From: Bifidobacterium breve
GTDB taxonomy: Bacteria; Actinomycetota; Acidimicrobiia; IMCC26256
Assembly: GCA_945907055.1 (NCBI GenBank)
Contig: CAMDSG010000107.1
Location: forward strand, 1-5,984
Length of the DNA stretch: 5,984 nucleotides
Reading direction: 5' to 3'
Below the pieces are notes generated by a model that saw only the letters and a list, made by a program, of their open reading frames with translations, was not told the origin of the DNA and did no database searches. Both the position numbers and the translations under genes were made by a program. Each line of letters begins with the position of its first letter. The stretch's first letter is position 1. Positions 1 through 5,305 of this stretch are shown one piece after another.

Positions 1-13
1 TAGGTAGGTAGTC

Positions 14-904
14 ATGCAGCAAGAAGCCATCCAGACTCCAAATATGAAGAGCATGAGTATCGGAGTAGTTGGGCTTGGTGATATTGGTGGTGGAGTTGCG
101 AGATCAATCGCTGCGGCGGGGCATCAGTTAGTTGTCTGCGATTTAAGAGCCGATGTTCTCGAGGGGTTCGCGGAGATTGCGACCCTCGCTACGACCCCGA
201 CTGATCTCGCTCGTCAATGCAGCATCACTCTGATCTCAGTCGTCAACGATGCGCAGGTGCGCGAGGTAGTGACCGGCGCTGATGGTCTCCTGAGCGGCGC
301 TGCAGCCGGGAGCATCATCATCGTCGCGAGCACCATCTCACCGGTGACAGTTATTGAGATAGCGGCAGAGGCTGAGAAGTTTGGAGTCTCGCTCATTGAC
401 TGCGGCGTAAGTGGTGGCCCCAGTGCAGCGGCCACCGGCGATCTGATCTGCATGGTTGGGGGCGACGAGGAAGCGATAGAGCGAGCGCGACCGGCCCTCG
501 ACAGCTTCGGGTCGCTCGTGGTTCACATGGGACCACTCGGTAGTGGACTCATCGCCAAACTGGCTCGAAATGTTGTGCAGTACGGCGCTTGGCTAGCGGC
601 ATATGAGGGGCAACGCATTGCAGAGGCAGCGGGCATTGAACTCTCAAAACTCGCCGCTGTAATACGCGCAAGCGATGCAAAAATCGGTGGCGTCTCCACG
701 CTTATGTTCCGCCCAACCGTGGCACCGATGGGCCCAGATGACCACGAAGGATTGGTTAGCGCAATGCGTGCCGCTGCAGCGTTAGCGCAGAAAGACCTCG
801 CTACCGCTATTCAAACAGCATCAGAACTTGGGCTCGAACTACCTGGAGCCCTTGTGACACAGAAGAACTGCGACTCAATATTCGGCGTAGGGGAGTTGCT
901 CTAG
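14..904 (+). CDS. NAD(P)-dependent oxidoreductase, 3-hydroxyisobutyrate dehydrogenase family
   Basis: A 296-residue beta-hydroxyacid dehydrogenase of full family length, presumably a cytosolic NAD(P)-dependent oxidoreductase of a short hydroxy acid or related alcohol/semialdehyde. Seen: an N-terminal Rossmann glycine motif GLGDIG at residues 20-25, with Asp43 followed by Leu-Arg at the end of the second strand (Asp favours NAD, the nearby Arg leaves NADP possible); the substrate-binding signature DCGVSGGPSAAATG at 129-142; and the catalytic-helix motif GSGLIAKLARN at 176-186, with Lys182 as expected catalytic lysine and Asn186 as partner. The C-terminal helical domain carries the family's AQKDL motif (258-262). 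The first ATG puts about 13 extra residues before the Rossmann strand. In-frame ATGs at 44 and 53 are alternatives, the latter giving the more usual family N-terminus. The AGG repeats at 2-8 favour position 14. The stop overlaps the aldehyde dehydrogenase start by 1 nt, so this is the first visible gene of a four-gene operon. The substrate cannot be read from sequence. Confidence 0.93.
   Translation: MQQEAIQTPNMKSMSIGVVGLGDIGGGVARSIAAAGHQLVVCDLRADVLEGFAEIATLATTPTDLARQCSITLISVVNDAQVREVVTGADGLLSGAAAGSIIIVASTISPVTVIEIAAEAEKFGVSLIDCGVSGGPSAAATGDLICMVGGDEEAIERARPALDSFGSLVVHMGPLGSGLIAKLARNVVQYGAWLAAYEGQRIAEAAGIELSKLAAVIRASDAKIGGVSTLMFRPTVAPMGPDDHEGLVSAMRAAAALAQKDLATAIQTASELGLELPGALVTQKNCDSIFGVGELL
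889..895 (+). promoter_or_regulatory. Strong ribosome binding site fixing the GTG start of the aldehyde dehydrogenase
   Basis: AGGGGAG lies inside the last codons of the preceding gene, followed by an 8-nt spacer and the GTG at 904. The spacing is ideal and supports this non-ATG start, which overlaps the upstream TAG stop by one base. Confidence 0.7.
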
Positions 905-2367
905 TGGCGATTCTTGGCGAAGAGCGTGTCTTGATCGATGGTGTGCTGCGCGCTGCATCATCTGGGAGAGTCTTTGAGACTATTAATCCTGCAACCGAAG
1001 AGGTCCTAGGTGTCGCGGCTGACTGCGACCTGACCGATTTGGATAACGCGATTGGTGCAGCACGGCGTTCATTCGATGAGACGACATGGTCTACAGATAT
1101 TGCGTTCCGCGTAAAGTGTCTAAGGCAACTCCGCGATGCATTCCTTGCGCACTCAGACGAGATTCGTGCCATGACAATTGCCGAGACGGGTTCGCCGTTG
1201 ATGCTCACATACTCAGCGCAACTCGATACACCTGTAGAGGCACTTGGCTGGATTGCGGATCTAGCGGAGAGTTACGAGTGGGAGCATGACCTTGGTAGAG
1301 CAGAGCCGTTCGGTATGCCCGCGCATCGTTGGACGCGACGTGAGGCAACCGGCGTAATTGCTGCGATTACCCCTTGGAATGTTCCCCATCAAATCAATCT
1401 TGCAAAGGTTGGCCCCGCACTAGCAGCAGGTAACACTGTTGTGCTCAAGCCTGCGCCCGATACTCCTTGGTGCGCAACAATTCTTGGGCGCCTAATCGCC
1501 CAAGAGACAGATATCCCGGCTGGTGTGTTCAACGTTGTTACCTCAACGGATCACGGAATCGGTGCAGCCCTTACCTCTGACCTACGAGTTGATCAGATCT
1601 CGTTCACAGGCTCGACTGCGACAGGTCGATCAGTAATGCGAAGTGCATCTGAGACTTTAAAGAAAGTGTTTCTTGAGCTCGGCGGGAAGTCTGCATTTGT
1701 TGTTCTTGACGACGCCGACTTAAAGGGAGCAACCGGGATCGCAGCCTTTACGGTATGCACACACGCTGGTCAAGGATGCGCGATTACGACCCGCCTTGTT
1801 GTGCCGCGCGCTCAATTAGATGAAGCCGTCTCGCTTACTGCGCACACACTTTCAAAGCTTCCAGCCGGAGACCCCACGGATGGAGGGACAGTCTGCGGGC
1901 CGTTAGTAAGTGCACGACAGCGCGAGCGTGTAGAGGGTTACATCCGCTTAGCGGTTGAGGAGGGTGGAACAATTGTCACCGGCGGGGGGCGCCCATCGAA
2001 CATGGAGAGGGGCTTCTTCGTCGAGCCAACTTTGATTACAGGGGTAAGCAATGACGCCCGCGTCGCTCAAGAGGAGATCTTCGGCCCCGTGCTTGTTGTG
2101 ATACCCCACGATGGTGACGAGGATGCGGTGCGTATCGCTAACGACTCGGTCTACGGACTCTCAGGCTCTGTCTGGTCTGGCGATCGTGATCGAGCTGTTC
2201 GAGTCGCTAATGCAATGCGAACAGGTACGGTTGGAGTAAATGGAGGCATTTGGTTTAGCCCGGATGTGCCGTTTGGTGGATACAAGCAATCAGGAGTCGG
2301 GCGCGAAATGGGCGTTGCAGGGTTTGAAGAATATTTGGAGACCAAGTCGATAGCGGAGCCAGCATGA
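904..2367 (+). CDS. Aldehyde dehydrogenase (NAD(P)+-dependent, ALDH superfamily)
   Basis: A complete 487-residue aldehyde dehydrogenase oxidising an aldehyde to a carboxylic acid with NAD(P)+ via a thiohemiacetal. All key motifs are intact: the oxyanion Asn159 in TPWNVP (156-161), the cofactor lysine Lys182 in LKPAP, the FTGSTATG nucleotide-binding turn (234-241), general base Glu258 in ELGGK, catalytic Cys292 in GQGC, Glu391 in EEIFGP, which contacts nicotinamide ribose, and the C-terminal PFGGYKQSG (456-464). Length is typical for the superfamily. The GTG start is supported by an AGGGGAG site 8 nt upstream and overlaps the previous stop by 1 nt; the end overlaps the next gene as ATGA. In the operon it would take the aldehyde made by one of the flanking dehydrogenases, the HIBADH-type enzyme before it or the SDR two genes later (inference). 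The family is too broad to name the substrate, so no symbol is given. Confidence 0.96.
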   Translation: MAILGEERVLIDGVLRAASSGRVFETINPATEEVLGVAADCDLTDLDNAIGAARRSFDETTWSTDIAFRVKCLRQLRDAFLAHSDEIRAMTIAETGSPLMLTYSAQLDTPVEALGWIADLAESYEWEHDLGRAEPFGMPAHRWTRREATGVIAAITPWNVPHQINLAKVGPALAAGNTVVLKPAPDTPWCATILGRLIAQETDIPAGVFNVVTSTDHGIGAALTSDLRVDQISFTGSTATGRSVMRSASETLKKVFLELGGKSAFVVLDDADLKGATGIAAFTVCTHAGQGCAITTRLVVPRAQLDEAVSLTAHTLSKLPAGDPTDGGTVCGPLVSARQRERVEGYIRLAVEEGGTIVTGGGRPSNMERGFFVEPTLITGVSNDARVAQEEIFGPVLVVIPHDGDEDAVRIANDSVYGLSGSVWSGDRDRAVRVANAMRTGTVGVNGGIWFSPDVPFGGYKQSGVGREMGVAGFEEYLETKSIAEPA

Positions 2368-2789
2368 GCGAAACACCAAGAGAAGACGAAGCACCAAAGG
2401 CGAGCACTTCACGTGAACGCGGTATGGCCAAGATGGAGGAGGTCTACGGATTCTCCTACGACCCCGCGACTATTCCGGGTGGTTATGTCGATGTAACCGT
2501 CGATCACCTGTTCGGAGATATCTGGACGCGACCTGGTCTAGATGTTCGCGATAGAAGAATGCTCGCTATCGGCGTGTTAGCCGCGCAAGGAATGCCGAAG
2601 CTTCTCGAGATTCAGTTTGGCGCAGCATTGGAGCGCGAAGAATTTACCGAGCATCAGGTGCGCGAGATCGTTGTTCATCTTGCTCACTACGTTGGTTGGC
2701 CACTCTCAACAGGTGCGAATGCTGCCGCCGAGAAAGTAATTGCGGCGCGTGCCGAGTCTGATAAGACAAGGGGCACTCGAAGTGAGTGA
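2364..2789 (+). CDS. Carboxymuconolactone decarboxylase (CMD) family protein
   Basis: A 141-residue single-domain protein of the CMD/AhpD-like fold. After a charged, probably disordered N-terminus (about residues 1-25), the family core is clear: GLDVRDRRMLAIGVLAAQG (58-76), then LLEIQFGAALE (80-90), then REIVVHLAHYVGWPLSTGANAA (100-121). These are the helices that build the all-alpha CMD unit, usually an oligomer. The AhpD redox CxxC is absent; the protein has no cysteine at all, so a thiol peroxidase role is unlikely. Where classical gamma-carboxymuconolactone decarboxylases often have His in the LxxH-x3-AL segment, this protein has Gln84; I recall Gln there in some actinobacterial members as well. 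The ATG overlaps the ALDH stop by 4 nt, with GGAG at 2355-2358 before it; its own stop overlaps the SDR start by 8 nt. Its place between dehydrogenases suggests decarboxylation or isomerisation of a ring-cleavage or lactone intermediate, which is inference only. Confidence 0.88.
   Translation: MSETPREDEAPKASTSRERGMAKMEEVYGFSYDPATIPGGYVDVTVDHLFGDIWTRPGLDVRDRRMLAIGVLAAQGMPKLLEIQFGAALEREEFTEHQVREIVVHLAHYVGWPLSTGANAAAEKVIAARAESDKTRGTRSE
2768..2773 (+). promoter_or_regulatory. Ribosome binding site deciding the SDR start
   Basis: AAGGGG, an 8-nt spacer, then GTG at 2782. This supports the GTG over the in-frame ATG at 2740, which would add 14 basic residues unrelated to the SDR fold and overlap the preceding gene by 50 nt. 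Confidence 0.65.
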
Positions 2790-3576
2790 CGCGACCAACG
2801 ACACAACCAATAAGGCCGCAGTTACCTTTGACTTTACGAACACGGTCTCGATCGTGACTGGATCCGGGGGCGGTATCGGACAGGCGTATGTCGAGGCGAT
2901 AGCGAACGCGGGCGGCTCTGTAGTGGTTGCAGATATTGATACCGCGCGTGCCGAGGGTGTAGCTGAGGCGATTCGGTCTAATGGCGGAGACGCACTAGCA
3001 CTAAGCGTGGATGTCGCAAGCCCCGAGTCCGCCGCCGAGATGGCCGCGAAAACGATTGAGCACTTTGGCGGCATTGATTACCTCGTGAATAACGCAGCGA
3101 TCTTTGGCGGCATGAAACTCGATGCACTCCTAACCGTTGATTGGGAGTACCTCGAGCGTTTTCTAGCGGTCAATACACTCGGGGCGCTCAACTGCACAAG
3201 GGCCGTGTACCGATCGATGCGCAAGCGCGGTGGTGGAGCGATCGTGAATCAGTCCTCAACAGCCGCATATCTATATGCGGGTTTCTATGGGTTGGCCAAA
3301 GCAGGTGTTAATTCGCTGACGCAGCAACTCGCCCACGAACTCGGGGGGCAGAAAATCAGGGTCAATGCAATCGCCCCTGGCCCCATCGATACTGAGGCCT
3401 CTCGCACGGTGGTACCAGAGGAGTTCATGACCCCGATTATCAATGGCCTAGCCCTAAAGCGCATGGGGGCACCCGATGATTTGGTGGGGCTCTGCCTCTT
3501 CCTGCTATCGGATCAGGCCTCTTGGATAACAGGCCATGTATTCAACGCCGACGGCGGCCAGGTATTTCGCGCCTAA
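2782..3576 (+). CDS. Short-chain dehydrogenase/reductase (SDR), classical type
   Basis: A 264-residue classical SDR from the GTG at 2782. Seen: the cofactor motif TGSGGGIG at 26-33; Asp51 at the end of the second strand, which favours NAD(H) over NADP(H); the structural NNAA at 103-106; Asn131 of the catalytic tetrad; Ser158/Ser159; and the Tyr169-x3-Lys173 pair, followed by the usual RVNAIAPGPIDTE segment (193-205) and a C-terminal WITGHVFNADGG. The family uses NAD(P) to interconvert alcohols and ketones/aldehydes in the cytosol. The gap between the catalytic serine candidates and Tyr is 10-11 residues, against 13 in enzymes such as FabG, so that loop is short; I recall the same NQSSTAA...FYGLAK pattern in mycobacterial SDRs. 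Last gene of the operon, overlapping the CMD gene by 8 nt, with a tRNA 45 nt downstream. Alcohol oxidation feeding the ALDH is plausible; the substrate is unknown. Confidence 0.93.
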   Translation: MSDATNDTTNKAAVTFDFTNTVSIVTGSGGGIGQAYVEAIANAGGSVVVADIDTARAEGVAEAIRSNGGDALALSVDVASPESAAEMAAKTIEHFGGIDYLVNNAAIFGGMKLDALLTVDWEYLERFLAVNTLGALNCTRAVYRSMRKRGGGAIVNQSSTAAYLYAGFYGLAKAGVNSLTQQLAHELGGQKIRVNAIAPGPIDTEASRTVVPEEFMTPIINGLALKRMGAPDDLVGLCLFLLSDQASWITGHVFNADGGQVFRA

Positions 3577-3621
3577 CCCGGCTCTATTCTCAAGCCCGTC
3601 GCGGCGTATGCTCTGCGTCTC

Positions 3622-3698
3622 GGGGACGTAGCTCAGTTGGCTAGAGCACTTGCTTTGCAAGCAAGAAGTCGTGGGTTCGAGTCCCATCGTCTCCACCA
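3622..3698 (+). tRNA. tRNA-Ala (anticodon UGC), CCA encoded
   Basis: The full cloverleaf folds by eye: acceptor GGGGACG (3622-3628) with CGTCTCC (3688-3694); D-arm GCTC/GAGC; anticodon stem CTTGC/GCAAG around loop TTTGCAA, anticodon TGC at 3656-3658; five-base variable loop AAGTC; T-arm GTGGG/CCCAT with loop TTCGAGT; discriminator A3695 and encoded CCA 3696-3698. The third acceptor pair is G:U, the main identity element of alanine tRNAs, which confirms the anticodon-based call. It decodes GCA and other GCN codons. A weak -10-like TATGCT at 3607-3612 could give transcription starting a few bases before the mature 5' end, but it could also be read through from the SDR operon. Its 3' end is partly repeated at 4622-4654. 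Confidence 0.97.
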
Positions 3699-3699
3699 A

Positions 3700-3720
3700 G
3701 TTGTAAGAAGAACAACGTTT
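3700..3720 (+). terminator. Possible weak terminator after the tRNA
   Basis: A 5-bp stem (GTTGT 3700-3704 with ACAAC 3712-3716, loop 7 nt) is followed only by GTTT. Position fits a tRNA terminator, but the stem is short and A/T rich and the T-run is poor. Confidence 0.22.
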
Positions 3721-3722
3721 CC

Positions 3723-3764
3723 CCTGATCAATTGGTATTTCAGGTGCGCCCAAAGTAACCAAAG
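3723..3764 (+). repeat. Short inverted and direct repeats upstream of the paiB-like promoter
   Basis: CCTGA (3723-3727) and TCAGG (3740-3744) form an inverted repeat around an AT-rich centre containing CAATTG. CCAAAG occurs twice, at 3750-3755 and 3759-3764, with 9-bp spacing. Both lie about 40-80 bp before the predicted start of transcription at about 3802, where a regulator could bind. They are short enough to be chance. Confidence 0.2.
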
Positions 3765-3788
3765 GGACTTTTCATGATTGGCATCCTC

Positions 3789-3794
3789 TATAAT
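3789..3794 (+). promoter_or_regulatory. Consensus -10 box, probable leaderless promoter for the paiB-like gene
   Basis: A perfect TATAAT is followed by 8 nt and the GTG at 3803, so transcription starting about 7-8 nt downstream would begin at or next to the start codon. No well-placed Shine-Dalgarno exists: the only candidate, GAGG at 3798-3801, is 1 nt from the GTG. No good -35 is visible; at 17 bp spacing the hexamer is GACTTT (3766-3771). Confidence 0.55.
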
Positions 3795-3802
3795 CATGAG
3801 GC

Positions 3803-4438
3803 GTGTACTCCCCTCAGCACTTCGCGGAGTTAGACCGGACCGTCTTGCGAGACGAGATCCGAAAAATTAGCGCGGGGCATCTCATCACCATTGGTTCCGA
3901 GGGCCTAGAGGCATCGTTCATTCCGCTGCTGATCTCCGACGACGCTGGCATGATCACCGGGCACCTTGCCAAGGGCAATGAGCAGTGGCGTCATGCCGAC
4001 ACTTCGGTTCCGGCTCTGATCACCTGGATCGGTCCCGATGCCTACGTTTCCCCCAGCTATTACCCATCGAAACGTGAGCATCAAAAAGTCGTCCCAACGT
4101 GGAACTACATCATCGTTCAGGCGAAGGGGCTCCTGAGCTTCCGAGAAGACGACCAGTGGAAGCGCTCACACCTTGAAGCACTCACGAACTTCCACGAAAG
4201 GGCCATGGTGGAGCCGTGGGCAGTTAGTGACGCTCCAAATGACTTCATTGAGGGCAAGATGCAGGCCATTGTCGGAGTGTCGATTCAGGTGGCTTCGATT
4301 GAAGGCAAATGGAAGTTGTCCCAGAACAGGTCTGATTCTGACGTCGCCGGAGTGGTCGCTGGCTTAAAAACTCAGGGAACAGAATCAGCAGAAAAGTTGA
4401 TTCAAAAAATGACAATTGAAGTTGAACGCAATGCTTGA
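3803..4438 (+). CDS. PaiB-like FMN-binding protein (putative negative transcriptional regulator family)
   Basis: A 211-residue protein of the PaiB/'FMN-binding negative transcriptional regulator' family, full length. Seen: N-terminal MYSPQHF; a split-barrel flavin fold with GHLAKGNEQW at 53-62 (family GHLARANPQW type); the hallmark YVSPSYYPSK at 81-90 and VPTWNY at 97-102; and a C-terminal KLSQNRS at 171-177. In Bacillus subtilis, PaiB together with the acetyltransferase PaiA affects sporulation and protease genes; the family relates to pyridoxamine-oxidase-like flavin barrels and its biochemical role is poorly settled, so either a regulator or a flavin/heme-handling enzyme is possible. No PaiA-like acetyltransferase lies beside it here. 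The GTG start is chosen because MYxPxxF is the conserved N-terminus and because the consensus -10 box sits 8 nt before it. It overlaps the DUF1272 gene by 8 nt. Confidence 0.92.
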   Translation: MYSPQHFAELDRTVLRDEIRKISAGHLITIGSEGLEASFIPLLISDDAGMITGHLAKGNEQWRHADTSVPALITWIGPDAYVSPSYYPSKREHQKVVPTWNYIIVQAKGLLSFREDDQWKRSHLEALTNFHERAMVEPWAVSDAPNDFIEGKMQAIVGVSIQVASIEGKWKLSQNRSDSDVAGVVAGLKTQGTESAEKLIQKMTIEVERNA

Positions 4439-4604
4439 AATGAGAGAAGTCTGCGAAAAGTGCTCAAAAGCTTTACCGGCCGACAGCACCGAAGCGAGAA
4501 TTTGTAGTTTTGAATGCACCTGGTGTGCCGAATGCGCGAGCGGAATGAACGATCGTTGCCCAAACTGCACCGGGGAACTTGTTGCTCGCCCACGACGGGG
4601 ATAG
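4431..4604 (+). CDS. DUF1272 small cysteine-rich, probably zinc-binding protein
   Basis: A 57-residue protein recognised as DUF1272 from its start MLEMR, the segment LPADSTEARICSFECTWC and the ending CPNCTGELVARPRR. Eight cysteines (8, 11, 25, 29, 32, 35, 43, 46), beginning and ending with CxxC pairs, suggest two zinc sites of treble-clef or RING-like type; this is inferred from spacing. Function is unknown. The ATG at 4431 is chosen because the family starts MLEMR; an in-frame TTG at 4416 would add five residues. It overlaps the PaiB-like gene's stop by 8 nt (ATGCTTGA) and has no clear ribosome binding site, so translation is probably coupled to the upstream gene. The two products may act together, or the small protein may handle metal or nucleic acid separately. 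Confidence 0.88.
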   Translation: MLEMREVCEKCSKALPADSTEARICSFECTWCAECASGMNDRCPNCTGELVARPRRG

Positions 4605-4621
4605 TTGTTGCGTGCCACGAG

Positions 4622-4654
4622 GGGTTCAAACTTCGTCCCATTTCCTCCACCAAG
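4622..4654 (+). repeat. Partial copy of the tRNA-Ala 3' end (T-arm and acceptor/CCA), possible att scar
   Basis: Aligned with 3673-3700 of the tRNA: GGGTTC, a mismatch and a match, a 5-nt insertion, GTCCCAT, three mismatches, then CTCCACCAAG. That is 24 of 28 tRNA positions identical; in the ungapped part 3681-3700 versus 4635-4654 it is 17 of 20. The copy is in the same orientation and lies just outside the DUF1272 gene. No remainder of a tRNA precedes it, so it is a fragment. It may be an attachment-site repeat left by integration at the tRNA 3' end, or a decayed tRNA piece. Confidence 0.5.
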
Positions 4655-4689
4655 GATGTGTCGTTCGAACCCTCAGTCTGCTCAAAGAG

Positions 4690-4731
4690 CCGAGTCTCTG
4701 ACGCCTCGGTGCAGGTTCTCTCGACCTCTGC
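4690..4731. repeat. Two short adjacent inverted repeats between convergent genes
   Basis: CCGAG (4690-4694) pairs with CTCGG (4705-4709), and GCAG (4711-4714) pairs with CTGC (4728-4731), with GT/AC able to extend the second stem past a bulge. They lie between the convergent DUF1272 and toxin genes, where a bidirectional terminator would be expected. Neither is followed by a T-run on either strand, so the role is only suggested by position. Confidence 0.2.
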
Positions 4732-4742
4732 GTTCGATGTAC

Positions 4743-5021
4743 CTAGCGATACGCGTCATTTCGATGTGCGACTGCTGTGACTGTCACTCTCCGGGCATCA
4801 TCGTCAATGAGATACAAAATTCGAAACGCACCTCTGCGCGCAGAGTAGGCGGGTTCCAGCGGCGGGCGGAGCGGTTTTCCAACTCTTCTGGGACTCTCAA
4901 GGAGCGCACCGGTTATGAATTCAATGACGGCAGCGGCAACCTTGTCGGGGAGTCGCTCAGCAATACTCATTGACGCAGATTTCGCCACGCGGAGCTCATA
5001 GGGGGCGTCAGCTTCAGCCAA
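4743..5021 (-). CDS. RelE/ParE-superfamily toxin of a type II toxin-antitoxin pair
   Basis: A small basic protein of 92 residues from the TTG at 5021. Seen: an N-terminal strand YELRVAKSA (8-16), the helix SIAERLPDKVAAAVIEFI, the KPL segment (49-51), then YSARRGAFRILYLIDDD (59-75) and the closing AHRNDAYR (85-92), the classical RelE pattern. RelE toxins cleave mRNA in the ribosomal A site, and basic residues such as Arg62/63, Arg67, Arg87 and Tyr91 are candidates by analogy. Start choice: AAAAGG at 5035-5030 sits 8 nt before the TTG, which overlaps the antitoxin stop by 8 nt; a GTG at 5039 would give 98 residues but has no comparable ribosome binding site. The gene lies second in the operon after its antitoxin, the canonical order, and has all motifs intact, so it is probably functional. 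Confidence 0.88.
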   Translation of the reverse strand: MAEADAPYELRVAKSASMSIAERLPDKVAAAVIEFITGALLESPRRVGKPLRPPLEPAYSARRGAFRILYLIDDDARRVTVTAVAHRNDAYR

Positions 5022-5298
5022 GTTGATGACCTTTTGCACCCATGAGTTTTAACAACGCTGCCGCATCAACTACATCTCCGGTGCTGCTCTCCTCAAGGCC
5101 TCGCAGGTGATCCTTGAGGAGGTCTCTATCAGACAGCACGGCAATGGTTTCGATCATCGAGTCATAGTCATCGGCCCCTAACAGCACCGCGGCCCTTTGA
5201 CCGTTTTTTGTGATCTCGATGCGCTCATGAGTCGAACTCGCATCTTCGACCAACTGGGAAAGATTCGCTCGGGCAGTGGCGATGGGGATCGTAGTCAT
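5014..5298 (-). CDS. Phd/YefM-family antitoxin
   Basis: A 94-residue acidic protein whose N-terminus MTTIPIATARANLSQLVEDA and following EITKNGQRAAVLLGADDYDSM match the DNA-binding Phd/YefM fold (residues 1-50). The C-terminal half, rich in Asp, Glu and Leu, is the expected flexible toxin-neutralising segment. It should bind the RelE-type toxin and repress the shared promoter. The ATG at 5298 is chosen because the family begins there and because a TATAAT ends 8 nt before it; upstream in-frame codons to 5400 give residues unlike the family. No Shine-Dalgarno precedes the ATG, consistent with a leaderless message. The toxin start is nested in its last codons, so translation is coupled. A TGTACA palindrome covers the first base of its start codon. 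Confidence 0.9.
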   Translation of the reverse strand: MTTIPIATARANLSQLVEDASSTHERIEITKNGQRAAVLLGADDYDSMIETIAVLSDRDLLKDHLRGLEESSTGDVVDAAALLKLMGAKGHQLG

Positions 5299-5303
5299 GT
5301 ACA
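5298..5303. promoter_or_regulatory. Candidate antitoxin operator, TGTACA palindrome
   Basis: A perfect 6-bp palindrome sits between the -10 box and the antitoxin start codon. TGTACA is the core described for the YefM-YoeB operator in Escherichia coli, and the antitoxin here is YefM-like. Only one copy is present and symmetry does not extend further, so the assignment is tentative. Confidence 0.35.
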
Positions 5304-5305
5304 GA

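Noticed and set aside
807..1208. Minus-strand open frame of 133 codons
   Set aside because: It lies antisense to the two dehydrogenase genes, whose catalytic motifs are intact, and has Ser/Arg-rich composition without recognisable domains.
2740..2781. Upstream ATG extension of the SDR
   Set aside because: The added 14 residues are basic and outside the SDR fold, the overlap with the CMD gene would be 50 nt, and a good AAGGGG site points to the GTG at 2782.
2706..3074. Minus-strand open frame of 122 codons
   Set aside because: Antisense to the CMD and SDR genes; Ala/Ser-rich shadow without family features.
3505..3762. Minus-strand open frame of 85 codons across the tRNA
   Set aside because: It is antisense to the tRNA and contains VETMGLEPTTSCLQSK, a well-known spurious peptide from translating tRNA genes backwards.
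4660..4670. GTTCGAAC palindrome resembling a tRNA T-loop
   Set aside because: No matching T-stem or other tRNA arms could be folded around it on either strand.
4605..4973. Plus-strand open frame of 122 codons
   Set aside because: It runs antisense through the RelE-type toxin gene and has no recognisable domain.
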